Source: CAVPFA01 sp963703655
GTDB taxonomy: Bacteria > Actinomycetota > Acidimicrobiia > Acidimicrobiales > Bog-793
Assembly (NCBI GenBank): GCA_963703655.1
Contig: CAVPFA010000006.1
Span: 496,001 to 560,000 of the forward strand
Direction of reading: 5' to 3'
DNA: 64,000 nucleotides
In this document: one piece after another, positions 18,638 through 28,244 of the stretch
How the letters are laid out: each line of letters opens with the position of its first letter
Position numbering within the stretch: position 1 is the first letter of the stretch
Program-made: the position numbers and the translations under genes
The notes under the pieces: model-generated
Told to the model about the DNA's origin: nothing
Databases searched by the model: none
Seen by the model: the letters and a program-made list of their open reading frames with translations, nothing else

Positions 18638-19564
18638 TTACAACCGCGATCGCAGGCGCGGGGTTGACAAGATGGTGATCACGTCCGCAGAGATGTTCCC
18701 GATGATGTAGACGGCAGCTATCAGCAGAGTCAGCGCTTCGACCGTTGGTGCATCCCGCGACTGCACGGCGTCGACGAGCGCCTGCCCGATGCCTGGATAG
18801 CCGAACAGCTCCTCAACGATGACGATTCCGCCTACGAGCCAGGCGATCGTTGCGGCGAGTGCCTGGGCAGATGGCCCGAGGCAATTGGGAAGGACGTGCC
18901 GCCGAATCACCTTCCTTTCGGGCAGCCCCTTCAGCCTGGCCATCGCAACATGAGGTGACGCCATGATGTCCTTGACGCCAGCCCGCACCATTCGAGCGAG
19001 ATAGCCGAGCGACACAAGAAGGAGCGTGGCGACCGGCAGGGCCAGCGTGCTGGGTGACACCGAGAGCGCCACGGACGGCAGGAGAGGCCACAAGATACTG
19101 AACAACAAGATCAACAAGGTGCCCACCACGAACTCCGGAAGTGCCGCGAAAACCAACATGGCGGCCTGCGCTACCCCATCAAGACCTCCGCGCTTAGTAA
19201 GGGCGGCGCCGATCCCGATGAGAAGAGCCAAGGGGACCAAAAGGACCACCGTGACGAGGAGCAAGATGGCAGTATGAAGCAGTGGTTCCCCGATCAGCGA
19301 CGTCACTGGGACCTCGTTGACGGCCGATCTGCCCAGATGGCCATGAAGGATTCCCCACGCCCAGAGGCCGTAGCGCGCGACGACAGGCTTGTTGAGCCCT
19401 AGGAGCCGCGACAACGCCAACCGCGTTTGGGGCGTGATCTGCTGGCCGAGGGCGGCGGTGGCAGCGTTGCCGGGAAGCACGTTCATCGCCAAGAAGATCA
19501 AGACCGATGCGAGCCACAGCGTCAAGATCCCGGTCGCGAACCTCTTGGCGATGAGACGAGCCAT
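18638..19564 (-). CDS. ABC importer permease, DppB type
   Basis: A 308-residue inner-membrane protein with about six helices, an N-terminal helix containing MNVLPGNAA (the family's PGDP-like position), and the cytoplasmic loop MARLKGLPERKVIRRHVLPNCLGP that docks on the ATPase. IVIVEELFGYPGIGQALVDAVQSRD near residue 255 is the usual DppB signature. It lies between the binding-protein gene and DppC, in the standard order for a peptide/nickel-type system; members of this class also carry oligosaccharides and other solutes. Confidence 0.88.
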   Translation of the reverse strand: MARLIAKRFATGILTLWLASVLIFLAMNVLPGNAATAALGQQITPQTRLALSRLLGLNKPVVARYGLWAWGILHGHLGRSAVNEVPVTSLIGEPLLHTAILLLVTVVLLVPLALLIGIGAALTKRGGLDGVAQAAMLVFAALPEFVVGTLLILLFSILWPLLPSVALSVSPSTLALPVATLLLVSLGYLARMVRAGVKDIMASPHVAMARLKGLPERKVIRRHVLPNCLGPSAQALAATIAWLVGGIVIVEELFGYPGIGQALVDAVQSRDAPTVEALTLLIAAVYIIGNISADVITILSTPRLRSRL

Positions 19565-19613
19565 CTTCCCTACTGGACCGCCGGAGCGTCACCCGTCATG
19601 CTCGCCTACGGAT

Positions 19614-21266
19614 TCAGGACAGCCATATGCTGTCCCAGGGGACCCAACCCAGGTTCGAAAACGGGTTCGACACCATGCCGTTGACGTGGGTCCCGAGGCC
19701 ATCAAGTTGGTTCTTGAAGGCCCACGTGAGGTAGCCACCGTTCGTCCACTCCAGCTCCTGGGCCTCCCCGACAAGGGCGCGCTGGCGCGACAAGTTGGTG
19801 GTAGTGGCGGCTGACTTGACCAGACGGTTCGCGCTTGCTGCCTGCGAGTCCGTCCAGTTCGTCTCGTAGGTGTTGAACGACACATACGATTGGTCCCACT
19901 GAGGAAAGAACGTGCGGTAGCCCCAGCTCGAGTAAAAAAGCGCCTGGAACCCGTAGTCGCTTGACCAATAGCTGTCCGCCGGGTCCTGACGTACAGTCAC
20001 GTTGACGCCGGCGGCCTTAGCGGTTTGCTGGAACACCAACGCGGAGGGCACGAAATCCGGGACGACCGCCGAGGTATGTAGCACGAAAGGATAATCAGCA
20101 AATCCGGCCTTCTTCAGCAGGAACATCGCTTGCTCCGGGTCGTGCTCTCGCTGGGGAATCGAGTGATCATAGAGCGGGTCGTGCGTAGCGAACAGATCGT
20201 TTCCGAGGCTCCCATAGCCTTGAAGGGCGGTCTCGATCATCAGATGCCGATCAGCCAACAGCTTCATCGCCACACGTACACGCACATCCTTGAAAGGAGT
20301 GCGATGGCAGTCCATGACAATCGGGTCCCAGGGTCCAGCAGGAGACACCAATAAGCGCAGCCCTCGTGACTTCAGCACAGTGGCATCGGCGGTGCTTACC
20401 TGTTCGATCGCGTCGACCTGGCCGCTCAGGAGAGCGTCTAGTCGTGCCGAATCGTCCACGATGCTGATGCCGTGAACGCTATCAAGATAGGGCTTCCCGG
20501 ACATGAAGTAGTTCGGGTTCTTCGTGAGCTCGAAGCTCTGGCCTGGCGACCACGAACTTAGCTTGAATGGCCCGGTACCAACGAAGTTGCTCACCGTAAA
20601 GTGTGTGGTCCCGGCTTTGATGATCGCGTTGTACCGCTGACCGACTTGTGCGGGAAAGGCAACCCAAGGATACAGTAACTTGAAACGAACTGTGTATTTG
20701 TCGAGCTTTGTCATTCCCTTTGGATTAACCATCGGAATGTCTCCGGCGGCAGCTCCAAGGGTCGCGCTGTACTTTGGATTGAGGACCCTCTTAAAGGAGT
20801 AGATAACGTCGTCAGCTGTCACGTCACTGCCGTCGTGCCACACGACCCCTTTCTTGATGCGAACGACCCACTCGGAGGCGTCACCGTTCGGCTCCAAGGA
20901 CTCTGCAAGTTGCGGAACGTAGTTCCCAGTGTGATTGATGTCCGTAAGCTTGGAAAATACATTCTGGATACGGTAGGTCATGAGGTCACTGGAGGTGATC
21001 GCGTTCGGATCGAGAGTCTCCGAGCTGCCGCTGCCACCGATCAGGCCCACGCGGAACGTTCCGCCTTTCTTGATGCTGCCAGTGGACTGCGACGAAGTTG
21101 ACCTCGGGCTGGTTGACAAACCGCCTCGGCCGAGCCCGGCGGCCCCGGTCGCAAGTGCGAACCCCCCAGCACCGGCCGCCCCCAAAAAATCCCGTCGTGA
21201 GAACAGGGAGCGATCGGGAGTCTCGTCAGAAAGACCCGCTGAGTGGGACTGCTCGGTTTCAGACAT
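19614..21266 (-). CDS. Solute-binding protein of the ABC importer (SBP family 5), Tat-type leader
   Basis: A 550-residue extracytoplasmic binding protein. The leader carries a twin-arginine motif, FSRRDFLGAAGAGG near residue 23, and no lipobox cysteine. The mature part has the family-5 signatures: LDPNAITSSDLMTYRIQNVFSKL, VVRIKKGVVWHDGSDVTADDVIYSFKR near 135, NFVGTGPFKLSSW, and FKDVRVRVAMKLLADR. It delivers substrate to the DppBC-type permeases. The 550-residue size fits peptide or oligosaccharide binders. First gene of the importer operon. Confidence 0.88.
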   Translation of the reverse strand: MSETEQSHSAGLSDETPDRSLFSRRDFLGAAGAGGFALATGAAGLGRGGLSTSPRSTSSQSTGSIKKGGTFRVGLIGGSGSSETLDPNAITSSDLMTYRIQNVFSKLTDINHTGNYVPQLAESLEPNGDASEWVVRIKKGVVWHDGSDVTADDVIYSFKRVLNPKYSATLGAAAGDIPMVNPKGMTKLDKYTVRFKLLYPWVAFPAQVGQRYNAIIKAGTTHFTVSNFVGTGPFKLSSWSPGQSFELTKNPNYFMSGKPYLDSVHGISIVDDSARLDALLSGQVDAIEQVSTADATVLKSRGLRLLVSPAGPWDPIVMDCHRTPFKDVRVRVAMKLLADRHLMIETALQGYGSLGNDLFATHDPLYDHSIPQREHDPEQAMFLLKKAGFADYPFVLHTSAVVPDFVPSALVFQQTAKAAGVNVTVRQDPADSYWSSDYGFQALFYSSWGYRTFFPQWDQSYVSFNTYETNWTDSQAASANRLVKSAATTTNLSRQRALVGEAQELEWTNGGYLTWAFKNQLDGLGTHVNGMVSNPFSNLGWVPWDSIWLS

Positions 21267-21629
21267 GGCTACCCCCTTGAGGTATCTACTCGCGCTGAAG
21301 AATAGTTGTGAGACGACCTGAAGTGTGCTCGTGCAGCCGGCCCGCGGACCGATGCCGCAGGTGGATCTCGGCTTTCAACGGTGGCTGAGCATCTCTTGTT
21401 CGCGCTGCTCGCAGGAACGGAGACCGGCGTCGGGTGTGAGCCGGTCGGAGTTCTTTCACGACCTAGATGACCCTCGCCAGCACCGCCACGACCATCCCCC
21501 CTTGCCTCGAAGGGAACTATAGTGTTCTGTGGACTCGGCGTCCAGAGATTGAGACGGGCCCAGGTGCTTTTCGCCCGATTCCAGCGCTCGGCGTTCATCC
21601 AAATCCGGGCTCCGCACGTTCCCTCTGCG
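21267..21629. other. Intergenic region upstream of the ABC importer operon
   Basis: This 363-bp gap lies between two leftward genes and should carry the promoter of the importer operon. No ORF in it looks like a protein. I looked for the RTTTCA-NNN-TRTGAAC operator motif found elsewhere in the island and did not see a good copy. Confidence 0.5.
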
Positions 21630-22772
21630 TCACCACTCTGCGAACGACCCGTCACGCTGGCGATGTACCTGTGAGCCTCGAACAGACTCTTCCGACGCGT
21701 GACGCCGTACGGCTTCCTCATTGACGACGATACCGAGACCAGGACCAAGGGGACGAGCGACGTGCCCCGACTTGATGTCGAAGAGTTCGGCATTCTCGAC
21801 GTATCGCTCCACGAGACCACCCCACCAGGCCACTTCGCGCTCCTGGACCAGCATGTTCGGTGTCGCAAAGCAGAGCTGGAGCGATGCCGCCAGCGCTACG
21901 GGACCGGAGGAGTGGTGGGGTGCGATCATGACGTCGTGTGCTTCGGCGAGGGCGCAGATCCGTCGCATCTCCGATACACCCGCCGCCAGAGAGACGTCCG
22001 GTTGCAAAATGCTGATCCCACTCGCGACGACGTCCCTCACGTCCCATCTCGAGTACAGGCGCTCGCCGGTAGCGATGGGGATCGAGGTGGACCGCGCCAG
22101 CTCACCGAATCCGTCTGAGAACTCGGGGAGGAGGGCTTCCTCGACGAAGTAGGGTCGGGTCGGCTCGAGTGCGGCAAGAAGGCGTCGCACCGAGGGTCGC
22201 TGACATCGCCCGTGAAAATCAATTCCGAAGTCGCGCTCGGGGCCGATCGTTTCCCGAACGGCTTCGGCACACCTGACAACAAGGTCGATCTCAGCGCTCG
22301 TCGGAATGTCCGGTTGAATCGACAAGCACGTCTTGACGGCGTCAAAGCCATCGGCGAGGTGCTCGGCGGCGATCGCGCTCAATTCCTCGGGAGAATCCAT
22401 GCTTTCGCCCACCCAACCGTAGACTCTCATTCGATCTCGGACCGGTCCGCCAAGAAGTTGGTGCACCGGCACGCCATGTACCTTGCCAGCGATATCCCAC
22501 AGAGCTGTGTCAATGGCTGCGACCGCGCTGGAAAGCACTGGTCCGCCGCGATGAAAGCCCGCTCTGATCATGACCTGCCAATGATGTTCGATCGGATGAG
22601 CAGGTCTGCCGATCAGGAGATCGGCCAGTTGACGAACGGCTGCGACGACTGCTGGAGCGGTCCTGACCGCCCCTGACTCACCCCAGCCGTCGATTCCATC
22701 GTCTGTTAGCACGTGTACGAACGTCCAGCCCGGAGGGACGACAAAACTCTCAATTCGTCGTAAAGAGGTCAC
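21630..22772 (-). CDS. Mandelate-racemase/enolase-superfamily sugar-acid dehydratase 2
   Basis: A 380-residue paralogue of the enzyme at 14712-15857, alike along its whole length: shared PPGWTFVH, WGESGA, HWQVM, RDRMRVYGWVG, FGIDFHGRCQRP, EEALLPE, ATGERLYSRW, SILQPDVS and the ending RQRDGSFAEW. Metal and catalytic residues are all present; the final His segment reads IAPHHSSGPVALAA instead of IAPHHAIGPIALAA. GTG 22772 overlaps the stop of the aldolase gene (GTGA), and the ORF upstream of it is only the aldolase in another frame. Pairing with an aldolase supports a dehydratase-then-aldolase route. Confidence 0.85.
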   Translation of the reverse strand: MTSLRRIESFVVPPGWTFVHVLTDDGIDGWGESGAVRTAPAVVAAVRQLADLLIGRPAHPIEHHWQVMIRAGFHRGGPVLSSAVAAIDTALWDIAGKVHGVPVHQLLGGPVRDRMRVYGWVGESMDSPEELSAIAAEHLADGFDAVKTCLSIQPDIPTSAEIDLVVRCAEAVRETIGPERDFGIDFHGRCQRPSVRRLLAALEPTRPYFVEEALLPEFSDGFGELARSTSIPIATGERLYSRWDVRDVVASGISILQPDVSLAAGVSEMRRICALAEAHDVMIAPHHSSGPVALAASLQLCFATPNMLVQEREVAWWGGLVERYVENAELFDIKSGHVARPLGPGLGIVVNEEAVRRHASEESVRGSQVHRQRDGSFAEW

Positions 22773-23650
22773 GCGAGCACGTCGGTGCTCAGCCACCGGT
22801 GCAGTGCGATCGCTTCCACGGGCGTGAGGCACCGCAGCGGGCTTCGCACCGCTGGCTCGATCGGCACCCCCTGTGCAGCTAGCGCCACCTTGAGTGCCGC
22901 ATGAAACGGGAATCGGGAGAACCCCACACGTAATGAGGAGATCCATTCCCCCAGTTGCTTCCCCGGCTGGAGCAGCCGCGCTACAGGTCCGGGCAGAGCG
23001 GCGGCGAGACCGGAGACTGCCCCGACCGCGCCGAGCCCCATCGCGGGTTGAACCAGTCGCTCTGCGCCCACGAATACGTCCAAGCCCAGAGGAAGGTAGG
23101 CCTTCACGTCGTCGAGATCCGGGTCGGAGACCTTTATCCCAACCAAGTTGTCGGCCTCCTCGCGGAGCTTTTCGACGACCGACGCAGGAATCGCATAACC
23201 GGTCCTGTGGCGAATCTCGTAGAGCACGAACCGCACCGGAGCGCACGCCCGTGCGGCCATCGAAAAATGAGTCAGGAGGGCCTGCTCATCGAGGTCGAAG
23301 AACGGTGGGCCAACCACCGCGACGGCGGCTGCTCCAAGTGCCGCGGCGTTCTCGGCCAGTGCAATGGTGTCGCTGGTCGTCTGGGCCCCCGCGTGCACCA
23401 CCACCGGTACACGACCATCTGTCGCTTCGAGGAAGCGCCGCGCCAGGGTGATTCGTTCCGGCAGCGTCAGCAGCAGCCCTTCTCCGGTCGTGCCGGCGAC
23501 GAAGATTCCGTCAACCCCGGAGCCAACGTAGAATTCCGCCAGCGCTTCCACCCCTGCTTCGTCGATCCCGCCCCCGTCGGCCGTGAGCGGAGTGACTGCG
23601 GCCGGTAGAAGCCCAGCGAGACGTGGGAAACGATCGTTACCAGGGGTCAC
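22769..23650 (-). CDS. DapA-family aldolase (2-keto-3-deoxy-sugar-acid aldolase candidate)
   Basis: A 293-residue class I aldolase fold: GIFVAGTTGEGLLLTLPER near residue 48 (pyruvate carboxylate site), catalytic Tyr in VLYEIRHRTGY near 142 and Schiff-base Lys in VGIKVSDPD near 170. The Tyr motif differs from the YNxPxxTG of true DapA, so lysine biosynthesis is unlikely; position directly before a galactonate-dehydratase-like gene suggests cleavage of a 2-keto-3-deoxy acid to pyruvate and an aldehyde. The product pyruvate could feed the E1 genes just upstream. Confidence 0.82.
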   Translation of the reverse strand: MTPGNDRFPRLAGLLPAAVTPLTADGGGIDEAGVEALAEFYVGSGVDGIFVAGTTGEGLLLTLPERITLARRFLEATDGRVPVVVHAGAQTTSDTIALAENAAALGAAAVAVVGPPFFDLDEQALLTHFSMAARACAPVRFVLYEIRHRTGYAIPASVVEKLREEADNLVGIKVSDPDLDDVKAYLPLGLDVFVGAERLVQPAMGLGAVGAVSGLAAALPGPVARLLQPGKQLGEWISSLRVGFSRFPFHAALKVALAAQGVPIEPAVRSPLRCLTPVEAIALHRWLSTDVLA

Positions 23651-23716
23651 GTAACCTCCCTACGGAAAACCCGGCCTTCTGCGCGACTGTTCGCGAACAA
23701 CCAGCCGGATCGGCGG

Positions 23717-24697
23717 TCAGTACAAGGTTGTCTGCTCGACGGCTTCCACGATCCTGTCGACAGACGGCAGCCAAAGTGCTTCGAGGTTCGACGCGTAGGG
23801 CACCGGCGTCGAATCGGCGGCGACAAGCGCGGGTGGAGCATCGAGGAGGGAGAAATTCTGCGTGACGATGCGGGCGATCAGCGAGGCTCCCCAACTCCCG
23901 TCGACGGGCGCCTCCTGGACGACGACGAGCCGGGAGGTCCGTCCAAGGCTCTCGATCACCGTGCGATCATCGAACGGGACGAGCGTGCGAGGGTCGATGA
24001 CTTCCACTTCGACGCCCCGTTCCTGCAATCGTTCCGCCGCGTCGAGAGCTCGGTAGCGCATCTGCTGGGTGGCCACGATCGTGACATCGCGGCCGGAGCG
24101 AACGACGTCCGCCAGCCCGAGCGGCACGAACCCGTCTCCGTCGGGCAGCGACCCCTTCACCCCGAAGAGATTCTTGTGCTCGAACACAAGGACCGGATTG
24201 TCCTCCCGGATCGCAGAGCGCAGGAGCCCGTAGAGGTCGGCCGGGGTGGCGGGGACGGCGATCTTCAATCCTGGAATGTTCAGAAACCAGTTCTCGGCGG
24301 GCTGGGAGTGCTGAGCCGCAAAGCCCGCCCCGGCGCCGTTGGCCATCCGGACCGTCACCGGCACGCGGACCTGCCCTCCGGTCATGTAGCGATACTTGGC
24401 GAGCTGATTGGCGATCTGGTCGAAACAGACACCTGCGAAATCGGCGAACATGATCTCGGCCACGGGGCGCAGGCCCATGATGGCCGCACCCAGGGCGGCG
24501 CCTACGATCGCCTGCTCGGAGATGGGGGTGTCGCGTACCCGCGAAGGTCCGAATCGCTCGAATAGGCCGGCGGTGGATTTGAACGCTCCCCCGGCGGCGC
24601 CGACGTCTTCGCCGATCAGGACGACCCGCGGATCTGCCTCCAGCTCGTCGCCGAGCGCGAGGGCGATCGCCTGGCGATAGTTGACCTCGCCGGTCAC
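23717..24697 (-). CDS. 2-oxoacid dehydrogenase E1 beta subunit
   Basis: A 326-residue pyruvate/acetoin/branched-chain type E1 beta: YRQAIALALGDELEADPRVVLIGEDVG at the start, DTPISEQAIVGAALGAAIMGLRPVAEIMFADF near 72, HSQPAENWFLNIPGLKIAVPATPADLYGLL near 125, and VIDPRTLVPFDDRTVIESL near 240. It forms a heterotetramer with E1 alpha and decarboxylates a 2-oxo acid using thiamine diphosphate. GTG 24697 overlaps the E1 alpha stop (GTGA). No E2 or E3 gene is nearby. Confidence 0.88.
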   Translation of the reverse strand: MTGEVNYRQAIALALGDELEADPRVVLIGEDVGAAGGAFKSTAGLFERFGPSRVRDTPISEQAIVGAALGAAIMGLRPVAEIMFADFAGVCFDQIANQLAKYRYMTGGQVRVPVTVRMANGAGAGFAAQHSQPAENWFLNIPGLKIAVPATPADLYGLLRSAIREDNPVLVFEHKNLFGVKGSLPDGDGFVPLGLADVVRSGRDVTIVATQQMRYRALDAAERLQERGVEVEVIDPRTLVPFDDRTVIESLGRTSRLVVVQEAPVDGSWGASLIARIVTQNFSLLDAPPALVAADSTPVPYASNLEALWLPSVDRIVEAVEQTTLY

Positions 24698-25728
24698 GAG
24701 TAGACGTCCTCGAGCCGTGTGAGCGGGCCCGGCTCCGGCCAACCGAGAGCCGTCTGCTCGGCAGCCTTCACCTCGCTCAACACGTGCTGGCCCAGGTCGG
24801 CGAGCTCGGCTTCACTGCTGATCCCGGCCGCGGTCACGGCCTCCACGAGGCGGGTGATCGGATCTGTCTCCAACCATGCCTCGAGCTCCCCCGGCGGGCG
24901 GTAGCTAGCCGGATCCGAACGGGAATGACCTTGCTGGCGATAGGTGTCCGCCTCGATCAGCGTCGGGCCCTCCCCCTCGCGAGCGCGTGCGACGGCATCA
25001 CGGGTCACGGCCCGGACGGCGGACACGTCATTGCCGTCCACGTAGGTACCGACCATGGCGTAGCTCGACGCCCGATCGGCCAGTCGTTCGACCGGCGTCG
25101 TCGTAGCCAGCGGGCTGTACTCGCCGTAGTGGTTGTTCTCCACGACGAAGATCACGGGGAGACGCCAGATGGCCGCCGAAATTCAAGCTCTCGTGAAACG
25201 CCCCGATGTTCGTCGCCCCATCGCCCAAAAAGGCGACGCTGACCGCACCCGTGTCGAGGTACTGCGCCGCAAAGCCCGCTCCGACGGCCGTCGGAAGGTG
25301 ACCGCCGACGATGGCGTTCGAGCCGATCGCCCCGACCGAAAGGTCAGCCAGATGCATCGAGCCCCCCTTTCCCGCACACAGCCCTCCCGCGCGCCCGAGG
25401 ATCTCGCCGAAGGCGCGGTCGACTGGGGCTCCCATGGCGAGCACGGCGCCGTGGCCCCGATACGTGCAGACGGTCGTGTCCCCGGGCTCGAGCGCGCTGC
25501 AGACACCGACAACTACCGCTTCCTGCCCCTGGCAAAGGTGTGTGCTGCCACGCAGGATTCCCCCGCGAACAGTGACCTCACCTCGTCTTCGAAGTGGCGG
25601 ATTCGCCACATCGCCGTCAGGAGCCCGCGCCAGTCCTGCGGGACCTCCATACGAACTGAAGCCGCCAGAGGCGGAAGGGCCGCTTGGGGCTCTTCGGCCT
25701 GCGACGTCGAAGGGCTCCGAGCTGTCAC
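24694..25728 (-). CDS. 2-oxoacid dehydrogenase E1 alpha subunit, two frameshifts
   Basis: About 344 residues in three segments. Segment 1: MEVPQDWRGLLTAMWRIRHFEDEVRSLFA. Segment 2: GGILRGSTHLCQGQEAVVVG, TVCTYRGHGAVLAMG, GKGGSMHL, SNAIVGGHLPTAVGAGFAAQ and the thiamine-diphosphate site FLGDGATNIGAFHESLN. Segment 3: VIFVVENNHYGEYSP, VDGNDVSAV and EADTYRQQGHSRSDPASYR. One missing base near 25560-25566 and one extra base near 25177 connect them. GTG 25728 follows GGAG by 7 bases, just after the upstream VOC gene. Works with the E1 beta gene that overlaps its end. Confidence 0.82.
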
Positions 25729-25744
25729 GGCATGTCTCCGGAGG

Positions 25745-26216
25745 TCATTTCTTCCTCGCCGGCTGGAACAGCTCCAGGGTGATCCCGTCCGGATCACGCG
25801 CGATAGAGCGCGTAGCCGCCCTTGTTCACTCCTGTGTCCACCTCGACCGGCGGGCTCATCGTGACCACCCCGTGTTCCACCAGCCGCTCGTAGAGGGCCG
25901 AAAGGTCGTCGACCACAAAGCACACATGGGCGTTGCCGGCGTTGCGGGGTTCCAGGTCGCGAGGGGCTGTTCGTGGCACTCGGTACTCGAAAAGCTCGAG
26001 GCGCGGACTCGACCCTGGCAGCTGAAGGTGCGCCATGCGCACGTCTGCGTCCGGATAGCCCACGATCGCAGCCAAGTAACCCCCTCGTTTCTCCTGCTCC
26101 ACCACGACGGTGCATTCGAGCACCTCGGTATAGAACTTGATGGATCTGTCGAGATCGGTGACTGTGACGCCGACATGATCGACACCGCTGATCAACCCTG
26201 CCATGCCTACCTCCAA
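25745..26216 (-). CDS. Glyoxalase/VOC-superfamily protein, frameshifted near the end
   Basis: About 156 residues with paired beta-alpha-beta-beta-beta modules: VDHVGVTVTDLDRSIKFYTEVLEC at the start (metal-ligand His), LELFEYRVPR, AHVCFVVDDLSALYERL (second His) and, after a one-base shift near 25799-25802, ARDPDGITLELFQPARKK (final Glu ligand). Without the shift the protein stops early at 25794 and would lack the metal Glu. VOC enzymes isomerise, cleave or detoxify small metabolites. ATG 26204 (MAGLISGVDH) is an alternative start. Confidence 0.75.
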
Positions 26217-26285
26217 CGTTGGACTCCGGGAGTTCTGGAAGTCGTCGACCTCGAAATCACGAAGACTCTGAGGGCTTCGTCTGCA

Positions 26286-27458
26286 CTACGCGTCCTCTTC
26301 GATGCTCTTCAGCGCCTCATTCAGCTCCACTCCACCGATCTCGGTGACGAGGTACTCGTTCTCCCATCGGATGCCCCAGCGACCCGGGAAGTACGCGCCC
26401 GGCTCCACGGCGAGGATCATTCCCGCCTCCAGAACGCTGTCATCGGCGGGAATGATGTGGGGCCCCTCGAAGCTGCTGAGACCGAGGCCGTGTCCCGCGT
26501 GATGCGGAAAATCTGCGGCAGGAAAGGGTTCTCTCAACGCGCTGCTGATCATGCGGTGGAGGTCAGAGCCGTGAGCTCCCGGGCGCAGTTCGCCGCTGGC
26601 GTCGTCAAGTATCTTCACGAGCGCTGCCAACGCTGTCTGGATCTCCTCGTTCTCCCCCCGGACGTAGGTCCGGCACGTGTCTCCCCAGTATCCTGCGGCG
26701 CGCACGACGATGTCCGCAACCAGGCACTCGCCGGCCTCCACTGTGCGAGGACCGGCGTAAGCTACAGGACAGCACACGTCCGCCGTATTCGGCCCTGCGA
26801 GAACGTCTGCGACGAACTCGACCGGTTCGCCGAACGCGAGTTGCGCCACTGAGTGAGCCGTCGTGAACACCTCTATCTCCGAGGCACCGTTCTTCACCGC
26901 CTCGGCCGTCGCCGCTTGCGCCTTCCAGCAGAGGTTGTACGCCACGGCGACCTTCTTCGCTTCGTCCAGGTCCTTCCTCATGGAAATCCGCACGAGGTCG
27001 GCGTCAAGTTCGATCGGTGAGGCCCAGTCCATCGCCGTCGCAGTCGCGCCAGAGATCCCCGCGACGCCTACACGTGCGGCGTCGCGGAGCGTGTTGTCGC
27101 CCTGGAGCGCAGTAAGAAGCGAGGACATCGGATTCAGATCGAGCCCGAATCCCCCTTCGCCGTAACTGCGGACTCGTGTGGCACTGCTGTGCTGCTGCGC
27201 GGCGGGAAGTTCGTCCGGGGACGTGATGAGGGTCGTCGTGCCCTCCGCCGTCAAGATGACCGCGCTCAGCCCGGCGAAGTACCGGTAATAGTCCGTGAGC
27301 CAAGTCGCATAGTCGCCGCCGATCGCCACCAGGCAGTCGATGGAGCGCTCTGACAACAGTTTCTGCACGCGCACCACGCGTGAGTCGGCCGGGAAGCAAG
27401 CCTGAACCGCTTCTCGAACCGAGCCGGCGTTGGTCTGCCTGATCGCTGTCATTGTCAT
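26286..27458 (-). CDS. M24-family metallohydrolase (Xaa-Pro peptidase/creatinase-like)
   Basis: A 390-residue pita-bread-fold protein with an N-terminal creatinase-type domain (to about residue 155) and a C-terminal catalytic domain. Dinuclear metal ligands are visible: two Asp in VADIVVRAAGYWGDTCRTY, His in FPHHAGHGLGLSSFEGP, Glu in AVEPGAYF and Glu in RWENEYLVTE. The family cleaves Xaa-Pro bonds or hydrolyses creatine-like compounds. In a sugar-acid cluster this hints that the imported compound may carry an amide or amino-acid part; that is inference. Confidence 0.82.
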   Translation of the reverse strand: MTMTAIRQTNAGSVREAVQACFPADSRVVRVQKLLSERSIDCLVAIGGDYATWLTDYYRYFAGLSAVILTAEGTTTLITSPDELPAAQQHSSATRVRSYGEGGFGLDLNPMSSLLTALQGDNTLRDAARVGVAGISGATATAMDWASPIELDADLVRISMRKDLDEAKKVAVAYNLCWKAQAATAEAVKNGASEIEVFTTAHSVAQLAFGEPVEFVADVLAGPNTADVCCPVAYAGPRTVEAGECLVADIVVRAAGYWGDTCRTYVRGENEEIQTALAALVKILDDASGELRPGAHGSDLHRMISSALREPFPAADFPHHAGHGLGLSSFEGPHIIPADDSVLEAGMILAVEPGAYFPGRWGIRWENEYLVTEIGGVELNEALKSIEEDA

Positions 27459-27473
27459 GCCTCCCCGGATCCG

Positions 27474-28244
27474 CTACCCAACAGGAACTGCGGTCAGCGC
27501 CCCGTCGATAGTGACGCACGCGCCGTTGATGTACGAGGCGTTCGCGCTGCAAAGGAAGACCACCAACTGGCCGACCTCGGACGGAGCGCCGAGCCTGCCT
27601 GCCGGCAGGACTCGCAGGATTGCTTCTTCGTCAACGGCGCCCCTGGCGGCGTCACGGTCCCACATGGGAGTCCGCTGGACCCCAGGTGCGATGGCGTTCG
27701 CGCGAACTCCGAACGGCGCCCATTCGCCTGCCGCGACCCTTGTCATCATCAGGACGGCAGCCTTGGCCGCACAGTAGGCGATCCGGCCAGGGTTGGGCGA
27801 GAAGCCGCGGATCGAAGAGATGTTGACGACACTGCCCGAGCGCTGGGGAAGCATATGGCGCGCCGCAGCCCGCATTCCGTAGAACACGCCGTTCTGCATC
27901 ACGTCGATGGACTTGTGCCATGCGTCGTCGGTCGTGTCGACGATATGCGGCCCCACATAGCTGACCCCTGCGTTGTTCACCACGATGTCGAGGCGGCCAA
28001 GATCGCTCGCCGCCGCCGCCCATGTGGTGTCCACCTGCGCACGATCCGAGACGTCACCGAGGTAGAAGCGACCGTCCGCCCCTTCGGCCGAGAGCATGTC
28101 GACCGTCTCGCGTCCCGCACGCTCGTCGACGTCGACGACCGCGACAGATGCACCGGCGGACCCGAGCGCGACGGCAATTGCCTGGCCCAGCCCTGCACCT
28201 GCGCCTGTCACCAGGGCGACTTGTCCTGCCAACGTCGTCATCAA
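27474..28244 (-). CDS. Short-chain dehydrogenase/reductase (SDR 4)
   Basis: A 256-residue classical SDR: TGAGAGLG near residue 13, VVDVDERAG (Asp after beta-2, NAD preference), VNNAG near 90, ISSIRGFSPNPGRIAYCAAK with catalytic Ser/Tyr/Lys, and the ending TIDGAL in place of the usual DGG. ATG 28244 overlaps the lyase stop by 4 bp (ATGA). Downstream is the M24 hydrolase gene 16 bp away, so the whole leftward run is one operon. Confidence 0.85.
   Translation of the reverse strand: MMTTLAGQVALVTGAGAGLGQAIAVALGSAGASVAVVDVDERAGRETVDMLSAEGADGRFYLGDVSDRAQVDTTWAAAASDLGRLDIVVNNAGVSYVGPHIVDTTDDAWHKSIDVMQNGVFYGMRAAARHMLPQRSGSVVNISSIRGFSPNPGRIAYCAAKAAVLMMTRVAAGEWAPFGVRANAIAPGVQRTPMWDRDAARGAVDEEAILRVLPAGRLGAPSEVGQLVVFLCSANASYINGACVTIDGALTAVPVG

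Noticed and set aside
22773..23246. N-terminal extension of dehydratase 2
   Set aside because: It is the aldolase gene in another frame; GTG 22772 overlaps the aldolase stop.
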